A DNA stretch of 64,000 nucleotides, from the NCBI GenBank assembly GCA_025267735.1, contig CM046309.1, forward strand, positions 32,153,202-32,217,201. The letters run 5' to 3'. The notes under the pieces are model-generated. The model had not been told where the DNA came from. It did not search any database and saw only the letters and a program-made list of their open reading frames with translations. The position numbers and the translations under genes are program-made. The DNA is from Mactra quadrangularis (lineage: Eukaryota; Mollusca; Bivalvia; Venerida; Mactridae). This document shows positions 1 through 12,600 of the stretch, piece by piece. The stretch's first letter is position 1. Each line of letters starts with the position of its first letter.

Positions 1-615
1 ACATATGCATATTGTCAGCAATTTCATTATCATTAAATCCTATTCATTAGTTTAACATAATTTAAATCATTTGATGCACCTACTAATGCTAGTTTAGAAT
101 TTTCTTAACTGACAATCTGTTTCTTTTTCATTAGTAAAGTGAATTTGTTATCCCAAAAGACATAAGTTTGCCTTAGCAGCTTTGTAGGACACTATATATT
201 TCTTATAATAACATTAATTTAATCAAATATGACCTTCGTACATGTACTATTAAGTGATTACAATAATCTAAGTGATTATGGTATATCATGCATTATACAA
301 GAGTCCCAATAATGAGATTGTACTTAATCTGAACAGGGAGGATCTCAATCAAAAGAAAACATAGATACTTGAGTACAATTAATACTATAGTAAGCCATAT
401 GGATGTCATTTTATTATCTTAGATTTTTCTTAGATGTACATGTATAAAAAATTACAAGAATTATATAATTGCATAAATAGTTCCTTTGAATGGCATTATT
501 GATATCAAAAATGGAAACATTTTCATTTCCTCTCGATTCCTAAGCATGTCCTACCACTGGACGGACATTGTTTCTATGCTGCACTTTAATATAAACTTGT
601 CTTCAACATTTTCAG
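1..615 (+). other. Intron upstream of E1 (3' part)
   Basis: AT-rich sequence with no recognisable exon, repeat or RNA gene. The 5' exon or exons of the gene (signal peptide) must lie before base 1. Confidence 0.7.
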
Positions 616-679
616 GTACAGAGTTGTGTTAAAGGTTGTAATTTTGGTCTAGAAGAATATAACAAATATATAGATCCTA
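616..679 (+). CDS. ros1: Exon E1: Cys-containing N-terminal segment of ROS1-like protein
   Basis: A 64-base exon preceded by acatttt-cAG and followed by GTAAGT. It enters in phase 0 and leaves in phase 1, exactly what E2 needs. It encodes VQSCVKGCNFGLEEYNKYID plus a proline. The CxxxC spacing just before the first FN3 resembles the Cys-rich pre-FN3 segment of vertebrate ROS1 (EPCIQGC, recalled from memory). The exon is too short to stand out as an open frame, so it rests on the splice sites, the phase match and this resemblance. Confidence 0.8.
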
Positions 680-3600
680 GTAAGTTGAACATTTATTGGT
701 TACTTCTGTTGTTTTAAATGTTAATGACATCGATGAGAAAGCTTTAGTTTTGGCCAAAGGACCTTAAAGAGCATCAATTTTATTACGTTTGTCAGAGAGC
801 TTCATTTAAAGTCGAAGGACTTGTAGGAGCATCAGGTTTTCATTGAACATACAGCTTTCGTCTCTGCTCTCTATCTACATTGTATAAATTTAAATGGCAG
901 AATTCTTTGTACTGTCTAAGCGCAAAGCTCTGACATGGTTCTTTCCCATCTTAAAATGATTTGTCCTGTTGTTTCAGGATAAGTCTGTGTAAGACCATAG
1001 TCTGTACTTAAAAGACATTATGATATACTTGTTTTCCTTACATTGATACTATTCGTAATCTGTTGTTAAAGCAATGTGAGCATGTTTTTTTTTAACTTCA
1101 GAGGCATTAATATATCCATTTATGATGGATTAATTATCAATAATATGTTTTATTGTTACAATATTTAGAGAGATTTTAACACTTTTGCTTCTTTGGAATC
1201 TTTGAATATATTATTATTATTAAGATGAAAATTATGCCTGAGATGATTTAAAACAATGTATTAACATTTTAGGCCAAGTTTTAACTAATATTAAGCACTT
1301 ATAAATATGCACAATAGTAAATATTTAGTAATAAGATTTTAATGGCATTTTTTTACAAGATTGCTAGGAACAGTTTAAATCTACTTTGTCCCTAAGACAT
1401 GGCATTAAAAAGTTAATGATTATAAAATTTGGATACGTGATCAAGTTATAATTATGAAAGTAGATTATTGAGCTGATTTATAAATTTCCTTTTTCTTTTT
1501 TTTTTGCCACTGATAGCTAATTGGACTCTATTGTTTTATGATGAGTATGGAGAAGGTAAAAAATGTGGTTGACCCAAATCCTAAATCATTTCATTTCACA
1601 TCTCTATGTGCATAAAGTTCATCCCCTATCATCGTTCTCATTTCCATGACAATGATAAAGTTCTCATTTCCATGACAGTGCTGAAGTTCTCATTTCCATG
1701 ACAATGCTTAAGTTCTTATTTCCATGACAGTGCTGAAGTTCCCATTTCCATGACAGTGCAAACTTCTCATTTCCATGACAGTGTAAAAGATCACATTTCC
1801 ATTACAAGTTCTCTTTTCCATGACCATGCCAGATATCACATTTCCATGACAGTGCTAACATTTTCATTTTTATAACTGTGCTAATGTTTTTATTTCCATA
1901 GCAACTGGAAAAGATGAACTTCTATTGCTATATCCTTCAAGACAAAGCTATTAGTTTGTGCAGTTCATTTAACTGACATTTTGATCAGTAGTAATCTTTA
2001 AGGAACACTAAAAGATGATCAAAACTGATGTAAAATGTCAAGGGAAAATAAGTGCACAGATTTGTTCTGATGATACTTTAGCTGTACTCTTTGTGTCTAG
2101 CTTTCATTTATATCAATTTCTGTCAGAAATGTACTCTATTCTAATAAAGTTACATCAGTTATGTAGTAAGTTTGGACAAGTTTTATGACTCTTAAAACCG
2201 AGATTAGATGTGCACTGTTTATGGACTATTCTTGTACAAATGAGTGATTGCCATGTTGAATTATAACATTTTAAATTAGTTGCCAAGATTTTGTTGCTCA
2301 GAAACATTGTGTATGAGTAAAATCTTATTTGTGTGACTCATTTGTAGTATAGGATTCTATCAGACAATGTGATAAGATCCATGTTTTCAAGTTTTGAGTC
2401 TTAGCTCATTTTTTGCCTTAAATTTAAATTGACTCAGCATCCTGAAATTAATATTTATAGATTGTCTAGGTTCTGTGGTACTTCATGGAACTTTAACTGA
2501 TCTGCATTTTTAGACATTAAAACATGACATAATGGACTTAACATTTAAATATTGATTTAAGTATATGTAGATTTTGGCATCATTTCATTTTTTAGGTTCC
2601 ACTCCTCCTTACTCATTCATTTTTTATCATTCACTGGCATTCTTCATTTTAAACATTTCTTATCATCAGTTATTGTGGTTGTTGTGCTCGGTTATTGCAT
2701 GGTGTTACTTTCTTTGAACTCTTAATAGAACATATTGGTTTTTTTCATTGTGGAATGATTTGTACTGTACTGTTTTATAAAACTTAATAACCAGAGTTTG
2801 ATTATGCCATTAAAACCATTTTGACTAAAAATTTCTGATTATAGTTATAAATTGTAACTGTTCCTATTTTAAATATCATGACTGACAGTGATTGAGTATT
2901 TGGGATATGGTAGTCTAATATTTAAACGGTAAAGTGATTGATTGTCAATTCAAAGGGCATAAATTCCAACTTGGATTTATACTTTTACTGGGGTACTTCA
3001 CAATCTTGCCTCAAGGATACCGATTCTGTCTGCAAACTTATGTACAATACACTAACTCTGCAAACTTATGTTCAACATACACTATTTAAAGAAGCAACAT
3101 AAAAATAAAAGCAAGATTGGGGTATTGTGAATTCGATGCAATGCTTTATAATTTCTGGCCCCATTAAGTTTATTTAACTATAATCAAACTATGGTATGTT
3201 ATCTATTGGTAATATTGTTATAGTGTTAAATTATATGTTGTTTATTGTTGTTGATCAGTATTAATGTTACTCTCTCAGTTTATCATCCATTATTTCTTTA
3301 TGTTGCATGGATGTTCCTTTTTTAATAATATAGTAATATACTTTTGAAATTTTTTAGAAACAATTTAGCTTTTTACCATTTAACAATTTAGTATTTAACT
3401 GCAGAGCATTTTTTTAAAGTCAAACGGATACATTTAAACTACATGTATTTATGTACATAACATATATTTTTTCTGTAACTTTGTTCAATGCATGTCACTT
3501 ATGTGCTAACAGCAATTGACAGAGACATGAAAACACAACCTTGCTAGAAGCTTTTCTATTGCTGCGTGAGCATAATGAAACCATCAAAGAAATGATCAAG

Positions 3601-6600
3601 TGTGTCTATTAAATTACAGAGTCCTATTTACAAAAAGCTCTTTATAGTATGGTTATTAGACTCACAGGCTGCCAACATGAAAGATATATATAGCCTGTTA
3701 TTTGAATGTGAGACCAATAAAGATTTATAAATTTTTAAACCTATGTGTCATAATCCATCGGTTATAGATTTATACCATTTAAATTTCTTATTTGTTTTAT
3801 CACCAGGTTCTGGCTTATATCTTCCTGGACCAGAAATAGTTGGTAAAGAAGGTATTACTAATTCATCTGTAGAACTTGAATGGCATGGTGAGAATGTCAG
3901 AACAATGTCAGCTGATGTTAAAAAGTTCTGGACTGAAGAGTTTCAACTAAGCAAATATACATTCATATTACAAAAACAAGTTATAGAAACTAAATCAGAA
4001 TGGCAGAGTCACTCCAGTGTGACACTGTTGGAGTCTGGTCGAGTCAATGTTACTGACTTACATCCATATATTACATATCGGGTAAGAATCATATTTTTTA
4101 AAGTAAAACATTGAAATGGCTGTATTTAGTGTATGGTATGCCCCATTCATAGATTTGGTATTCCTCACAGGCCAATTAGCTCAGATTGTTAGAGTATCCG
4201 ACTTGTAACCTTGAGGTCACAGGTTTGAGATGATACTTAAATCAAAAGAGATATTTAGTATTTGCTTCCTTTATATTTAAAATAGCTTAATAGGTCAGCA
4301 TAAAACTAATTGCATGTCAGTAAAGAATGATGTTCAGTAGCTTTGCAGTGACCAAATGAAACATATTATATTTTTTTCGAGCACTTAAAAAGACTAAATT
4401 TGTTTCTTGTGTAAGGTATTATCTGCCCATTTTTCATCCTGTGTGACACATGTAGCATAGGTATAATACTGCACTTGTACTCACCTTCAAGCTGGCTTTT
4501 TATGGCAATGTGATAGAGTGTCCACTTAGGACTTGGTTGGTCATGCGCTTGAATCTTAGTTTGGAAATTGATTTTATCAAGTTACTTATGTGTTGTTGGT
4601 TTTTTTGTTCTTTCAGTTCAAGTTTATATTCCAAATGACAACATCACTGACTGTAGAAACAAACTATTCTATTCCTGTAATGACTCTTCCGTATGGAGGT
4701 AAGATTAGCTCATTACCTGATGGACTTTGGTTATTTTTATATTCATATCAGTTTGTGTTGTTAATTCTTGTTGGTGGTGATTTCGTTTTTATCTATGTTT
4801 CTTTGAATAACTCAAAATTATCATTAACTAGAGTTATTCCTAGTATACTAGACATTGTATTAATAGTTCGTTAAATACATGCATGCACACATTTTGATAT
4901 GTTTGGGGCTATCAGCCTAAACAAATATATTTCAAATTCTATTAATTTTAGGTATGAAATCTGCAAATAGTTCTGTCAGTATATTAAATAAGAATTTAAA
5001 CAATTCATCTGCTATGACTGGTGCAATAATTTTTAAACTCCTTATAGACACCTGAAAATGGATTGAACTATCTCTTGCATGGAGTCAAATCGTGTATATG
5101 TGTGCTGTGTTTTATGTCTCTAAATAAAGGTATTCACATCATCTATCACTTTGCAGAGTGGCACTCAACTGACCAAATCATCTAGACAACAATAGCTTTT
5201 AGTATTTCTTGTAATTGTATTTTTTAAATTATTTAATTCAACTTCTCTAGAGCAACAACCTCAAAACAGCAACACCTTTTTAGTCCGTCCCAGTGGGTGT
5301 TGTTCAAAAGATGTTGTACTGTATACAGTTTTAAAATGTAATTTTCTCCTTTTATATTTCAGTTCCATCAGGAGCACCAACTATAACATCCTTACATGTA
5401 CCTAGTCCTACAATGGTATCTGTTTCCTGGCAACCCCCAGTTTATATCAATGGTCCATTGCTTAGTTACCGTATGTTTCTTTATTCATTAACAAATCAAG
5501 CACATGTGACTAGTGTTGAAGTATCTCCTGGGAAGACATCTTGGATTTTTGGACATCTTGAACCCGGCACTGAATATGAATTCTCTATTTTGGCTGTAAA
5601 TAGTGTGGGAGAGGGACCAGCACAAAAATCAACTATAGCAACACCAGTTTTATCAGAATGTAAGTTTATTATTGCATGTCTTTTAAACACTTGTAATGCA
5701 GTTTTGTGACAGAGTTTTTTGGGAGATATATTTAAACTCTCAAAACGATATGACTCTAATTTAATTTTAAAATTCAATGTTGATTTGTCATAGAAATAAT
5801 TGACAATGCAGATGGTCAGTCCAGTTTCATGATTTTTTAAATTGTAACTATGACCATAACAATTATTCCTGGATTAACAAAGGGCAATAAAAATGAAAAG
5901 TATTAGAATTTGTATTTGTTGAAGCACTGAAACCATTCATGATAGGTATTCTGATGGAATCAAATCTTTCTGGATTTGTCATTGGGCTTTGCATCTCAAA
6001 GGCTTTTGTTGAAATATTAAAGACCTTCCATCCAAAGTTATAAAAGATTTACATCATTTTGACGTCTCTGTTTCCATTTTATACAATGCTATGTATGTTA
6101 ATGTATGTTACATGTACTAAGTGTTGTTATTGTTGCCAAATTGTTGTTTTATTGATCGCCCTCACCAAAAAAACATCACAAATATACTTAATAAGATGGT
6201 ATGTTACTTTATAAACTTACACACAGAATGGAATTTATTTGATTGTCTGTATGGTATAGTTTATTGTTTATATATGTAACATACTTCAGTCATTCTGTCT
6301 CCCATACTATTATGTCATTTTACAGTGCCCGCCAAAAGTTTTTGGATCAAAATCCTGTTTTTACTATAAACCGATTAAAGCATTACAAAAGAAATAAAGA
6401 GCCATCTAAGCAAATTTCAAACACTTTCTGGGAGGGGGGTCCAAACTTTCGAACCACAGCCACAACATATACATTTTGCAGAATAATGCAACTTATTGAT
6501 GATAAAAACTACATAACCATTAAATCTATGTTAAGCTCAAAGAAAAATTGCTTCATGCTACTAAGAAATGACTAAAAGTCAAGAAATACACTCATGGACA

Positions 6601-9600
6601 GGTACATTTTGGAAATCCTAGGCGAGGGGGGGGGGATCCTCCTATGAGCATTAATTACTTTATCAAAATATGATTTAAACCATTCTATATGAATATGTTT
6701 TAATTTGAGTAAAATTACATAAAGGTGGCATGATCAGCTTTTTTCAAATTTTCATTTGTCCTATAACTTCCACAGGGCACTATATTTCTGATGAAGTACT
6801 GCGTGTTCTCTACTGGTATTGCTATTACCTTGTCAAAGATGTCAGAAAAGTGATCCAATGATTACTAGATACATAGTGTACTTTTTCTTCAGTAAAAAAT
6901 ATTTCATAACTTTTATTTGGCCACAGGTGACAGACCCAAAATTTTCTCTATAATTATATACTATAATAAGGAGAATTTTGGTCTGTCACCTGTGACTTTG
7001 GCCTATTGATGATAAATTATTGATGGCTAAGTGCAAAACTAATCTAAATCTGTCTTTATTTATTTGTAGTTAGATTAGTTTTGCCCTGACCCATGGATAC
7101 ATCTATAAGGTCTATATTACTTTCATGTGGTTCTGAACTGTGACATTTGGCTATGGTGTTTTACATGTTTACTACTTTGAGAACTGGGTACAAAATAAAT
7201 GACAACACATGTACAATCTATAGGTTTCTGTCTTTTCTGATTGCGAAAGGTACATAATTTTATAAGGTGCAAATTTCTCCATTGGTTTTAAATAAGTGGT
7301 CAAAACCAAAAACATACATGTATATACAGAAGTGTTCCACTATTGTGACCATCCAAATTGATGGTCTCAATAGTGGAACAGTTTTAATAGGGACCATTCT
7401 CAAATTAGTTGTATGTGACTTAAAAGTGATATAAAATTATATGATTTTGCTATAACTCAGGTGGTCCTTGAAAAGAGGAACATATTCTGTGTTATTACAT
7501 GTATGATGTTGTTTATTTATTTATTCTTCTATACAAAATGTTTTATCTGGAATGACATTGGACTGCAAATAACATCCAACTTTTTAAGTACAAAATAGTA
7601 CATAGTTCTACAACCCTCAGCTTTTCAATCAGACGTTCTATCAACAATATATAACTGAATTAAATCTCCATCATGACTGCATGTCTGATAGTTTTGAATC
7701 AGGACAATTGGATTCCAATCATTTTTGACAAAACTATTCACTAATGCTCAATTCTGGTGAATATAATAAATTGTCAATTCATCTAGGGGTTATCGACTTT
7801 AAATCACTCAATTTGTAAATACTGTCATATTTCTCCTATTTTATTTCGATAAATTTACTTCCAGCAATAATTTAATAGATTTTATTTCATAAACTTCACC
7901 ATATTTCAAATTTGCTTTCGGATTATTAACAACTAACGTGAAATAAATTTCACTTGCCGTAACAACCCATTCAGCTATCAAAATTAATAATTCTAGATTA
8001 TACACTCTTTTATAGATAGACACTTCAATTTATTTGATATTTTATTGCCAAATCTCTTAATTTTACTTAGAAATTTTTTGTGCAATTGAAATCACTTATT
8101 CTGAAGTTTAAAATGTAAGTTTTCGTAAGAATGGACAAATTTTCTTCTTTGAGTGTCAAGTACCTAATAGAAACAAGTGTTAGTTTTCAAACTTGTTAAT
8201 AATTAGAACCATATGATGTTCTTTAAAGTTTCTTTAGGGACCCGAACAGATATATATCTAACTGTAGAGATATGTTATGTGCAGTAGACCATGAAATGTC
8301 TATGGGAATAGATAGGGGACTGCCACAGGGGGTAGTTTTGGTGCAGAAACTCATGTAGCTTAAAATTGTTAAGACATGTTTTTTAGAATTTTTCGCAAAT
8401 TATTCGCAAATTATTTTAACAAATGTTCGCCCCAAAATAGTAAGACATTTCGTATGTGTATGATTTTTTTGTGGTTAGAACTGATATAAGACAAAATGTT
8501 GAAGAAATTTTATGCATTTTTGACAATGATTTGGCGTTTAAATTGTGCCTGTTTTAATCTTAGACGTCTGGTTTACATCAAAATTGTATGACACAAACAT
8601 TGTTATTCTTTGTATGCTGATTTATGGCATGTTTAAATTTTGAGAAAATTTAGGATTGAAAAAATTGGATTTGAGACCTGATTGTAAAATAGATGTTAGA
8701 ATGTATAAACAAAGTGACTGGTGATGAATATAGTGTTTTACATGAAGGTTCCATTTTTTCAGAATTTGTTATAAATTTTCAGATTTTTTTCTCAATTAGA
8801 TGATGTAAAGAAACCCTACATTATTACACATCATTTATAAAATAAGCATTAATCAGCCAATATTGTGTATGGCTTCTTATTTAAGATACTCAACATCTTT
8901 TTCAATGGTTCTTTAGTTAAAGCTTTTTTTCTGATAAGATTTTCCTTTCATATTGAAGCTGATACATGAGCACACATTTTAGTCATATTTAAGCTAGAAA
9001 TTACAGGGACCTGTAAATTCCACAACCACTTTTATGGAATCTTTCCAGAGAAATACATGTTTATTCAATTTGTCTTAGTTTGTTGAATAAACTTTAAAAC
9101 TTAATTGAAGTAAATTTTACTAATATGGCATCAAACGTTGCATTTGGTTCATCCTACTTTTTCAGACTGTCACTTCTCTTTGACATCATTGCACTTCTCC
9201 CTTACTTGCTTAGAGGGAGAAGGTCTGCTCCCTACTATTAGAACCCTGACTGATTGCAAATTGCTGTAAAATAACTCTAGATTTAGTGAACTGACACAGG
9301 ATTAAGTACACAATAATTATGTTTCATACAATAGTTTTAAAATTAAAACTATAAATGTGCTGAATCCATTACTTGTGAAAAATAAGCCCCTTTTGATTAT
9401 GTGTCATTGTTTGCAGGATTTATATTTTGAAGATTAGTCTTGAACGATTTACATGTATAGCTAGAGAGATATTACTTCATATATAATCGTTACTTTGGGT
9501 TCACTACTTTCACTACTTATATTTTTAACTTTAAATTTATTACTTTCACTTATATTTAACTTTGGGTTTATAATTAAATGTGCTACAAGTTAATTTTGTT

Positions 9601-12600
9601 AGGTTAAACGCTGTTGCAACACATTGTATAGGTCTTATAACGGCGGTCAGTCAACCTACTCACTCCTCCTGGAAAGGCTAAATCTCTGGATTTAGCTGTT
9701 AACCAACTATTAAGGGCATACTTTCGTCAGTGACTGACAACTGCCCTACATTATTAAAAATCATTGGTAGGAGGGAGAATGGCCATAGATATAATTTCAT
9801 GACCAAGCTCCACGGAAGTATGCTCGCCCAGGAATGGAACCCACGACCCCTCAATCAGTAGACTTGGGTGCTACTAACTGAGCTAGCCAGGCGGCTTAAA
9901 TGTGCCACAATTAATTGCTGTTAATTATTATCTGTCAAATGATGAATTAAACCTGTATATCAGATAATACTTCATTTGCATGAGAATCAACTAAGAAATT
10001 TGTTATATATAACCTATTGTATGAAAAAATTCTGTATCAGTTTAATTTCGGCAGCTATCATACATAAACCCCCTTGATTTTAATTAAATCTGACAAGGGA
10101 CACATGCCTGCTGTTCGTCATTTGACAATTTAAGCATTTCCATTGAAATAAATCTTGTACAACCTAACCCGCACACACAGTGTGCATATACTATATATAT
10201 GTGTTTGCGCTGCAGTGCTGCAAAGCTTATTTTAAACCAATGAATTGCGATATGGCATGAGATAAACAACATGTCTCTGTCTCTGCATTTCCTGTCCCTT
10301 ATAACACAGTGCAGTCTTTGTTGCGTCTATCTTTTACTTGCATTTCTACCAAGCCCTTGCTGATTTTGTTAAACCCCTGTACCTTTTGATGTATTACTAC
10401 TCTTGTGGAAAGAAATTTTACTCTAAATCTGCCAACTGCACATGAATGACAACTTTCTAAATAAAATGATTTTTATCAGATCTCTTCGATCAACGTTTAC
10501 AGCTTTGAATCATCAAAACATTAAAATCTGTCAAATAGTTTGACATTGGAAGGTGTAATATCCAAGAATTTAACTTGACTTGTAAAGTGCACCAATATTC
10601 ACTTATACTGCATGTGAACATAAATATGACAGTGTCAATGAAAACATGATTTTTTACTTTAAAGATGATGGGTGGGCCAACTTTTCAAAGTTTTTGCATA
10701 TGTTTCAATGTTCGAATTAATGAATGACAGAATAAATCATTTAATATGCAAAACTTGATTCTATCTATTATCATGTTTAGATGACCATAATCAAATAAAA
10801 AGTAATCATATGCTAGTTTCATACCTTATCAAATAACTTTTTTTAATTAGTTCTTTATATAACAGGATGATTGTATCAACTTTTCCTATAAGTCCAAGAA
10901 GTCATAGCCATGTTTGCATGTATCTTTTTTATTTAATGCTAAAGCAATGTTACAGTAATGGTATAAACATAGCCATACATCATAGATAATAATCTCTACT
11001 GGCCATTTATATTACACTGTACCTCATTATTGTCTTTAGTCCCACCATTTTCATCTATGAACACCCTGTCATTTTCTAAGGTCATTGTAATACATAGCTG
11101 GATTACAAACAGTATTTATCTGGAAGACTAACAATGTAAATGTTTTAATTCTATATGATTTATTGTGGGATATTCTGGCAGATATATGAAATGTCATGAC
11201 TCCAGTCTTTGTTTTTCCTCTATTTTAGTAAATTGTCCTCCTGTTTTCCTCCTGTTTTTCTCTTGTCTTACTTTGATAGATTATCATTGACTTAGGTATT
11301 AATTCTATAAGAAGCTTTATTATACATGTTTTCTTGTACAATAATGGGATAGTTTGTTCTTGTCACAATTTCTGAGAGATGATATTTGAAGGAGTGTCAG
11401 GATTTTAACAAAGCTGTGGGTGTTGGGTCTGTGGGTGTCAAGCTCTCTGTAAAGTGTTGATTTCCATATAGGCACTAAAATTCAGGAAATTACATATTTG
11501 GCTTTCAGTACAACAAACAGACAAAATCTAGCAGTTCTGTGTAAAACTATTACATTTTCTATGAGTTTTTTCTTTTGTAATATTACACTAGCACAAAAGT
11601 TGCTGGAACACAACATTTTTAATTACCAATAATCCTAAATATAACTGTTCCCATAATTCTTAATATCACAAATTACCCATTGTTTTCACTATCACAAATT
11701 ATGCATAATTCTCAAAATCACAGAATATGCATTATTCTCTGTTTCACTAATGGTCCATAATTTTTCAATGACTAATTAGCCAAAGTTTGTTGTCTAAATC
11801 TTGTAATTAATATATGAATATATATAGTTTGTTTTTCTTTGACTGTCAAAACATGAATAATTTCATGGTGACTTTGTGCTCTTTGTCTTACACTCGTGAT
11901 ATTGAGATAGTGTGTAATCATTTACCGTGAAATTATTCAAACTTAATCATAAGATATGGACTCTGGTGCCAGTGATACTGTTTGTTAAAATGAGAACTTT
12001 TAGCTTACAAGAGAAACTGGATGACAATGATATAAAGAGATTACCTCTCTCTAATCACATCCTGTATTAATAACTGCCTCTGTCTGTCCTGTCTTGGTGT
12101 CATTACATCCTCATAATAGATCTTAGTACTGCATTGTTATATTCCTTAGAGATTTCAAATAATGTTTATTTCAACATAATTGTGTATACTTATCTGCTAA
12201 TTGATGCAAATGCAATGTTACTGCAGATGAATGCAATTTAATTGCATTTGTCTACGAACCTGCATCTTCAGTGAACCTAAGAAGAGCAATTTTGAACCTT
12301 CCATTATTCATGTACATGTGAATAGTCAGAAATACTTACTAAATTTCAATATTGCAACAAAACAGCATTACAATTGCAATACATATTCTCAGAGCTTTAA
12401 GCATAGCATTTGTAATACAGTGATTTAACTATAATGCATAGAATGCAGCTTTAGAATTGTAATTATGTCAAGATAATTCCAGAACACATTCTTGTTCTCC
12501 ACTTCTTAGACAAATATAATTTACATTGCCGCAAAAGTCAAGCTAGTATTAAACTTGACATCTTTCGTTTTCAACTTTCATTTTCTTCAGCGTATGTTGC

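Larger units (their letters stand above)
680..3806 (+). other. Intron E1-E2 (3.1 kb)
   Basis: Contains copy 1 of the duplicated 2.3-kb block and its 26-bp minisatellite. The remaining 470 bases before E2 are unremarkable AT-rich sequence. Confidence 0.85.

Noticed and set aside
974..1005. Possible exon after gttgtttcag in both duplicated blocks (974 and 39287)
   Set aside because: A good acceptor-like sequence is followed by ataagtctgtgtaag, which resembles a donor after a few bases, but no coding frame or phase fit is possible between E1-E2 or E5-E6.
6243..6575. Open frame of 110 codons on the plus strand
   Set aside because: It overlaps the Tc1-like MITE, has no recognisable domain and no transposase motif. 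It is a chance frame.
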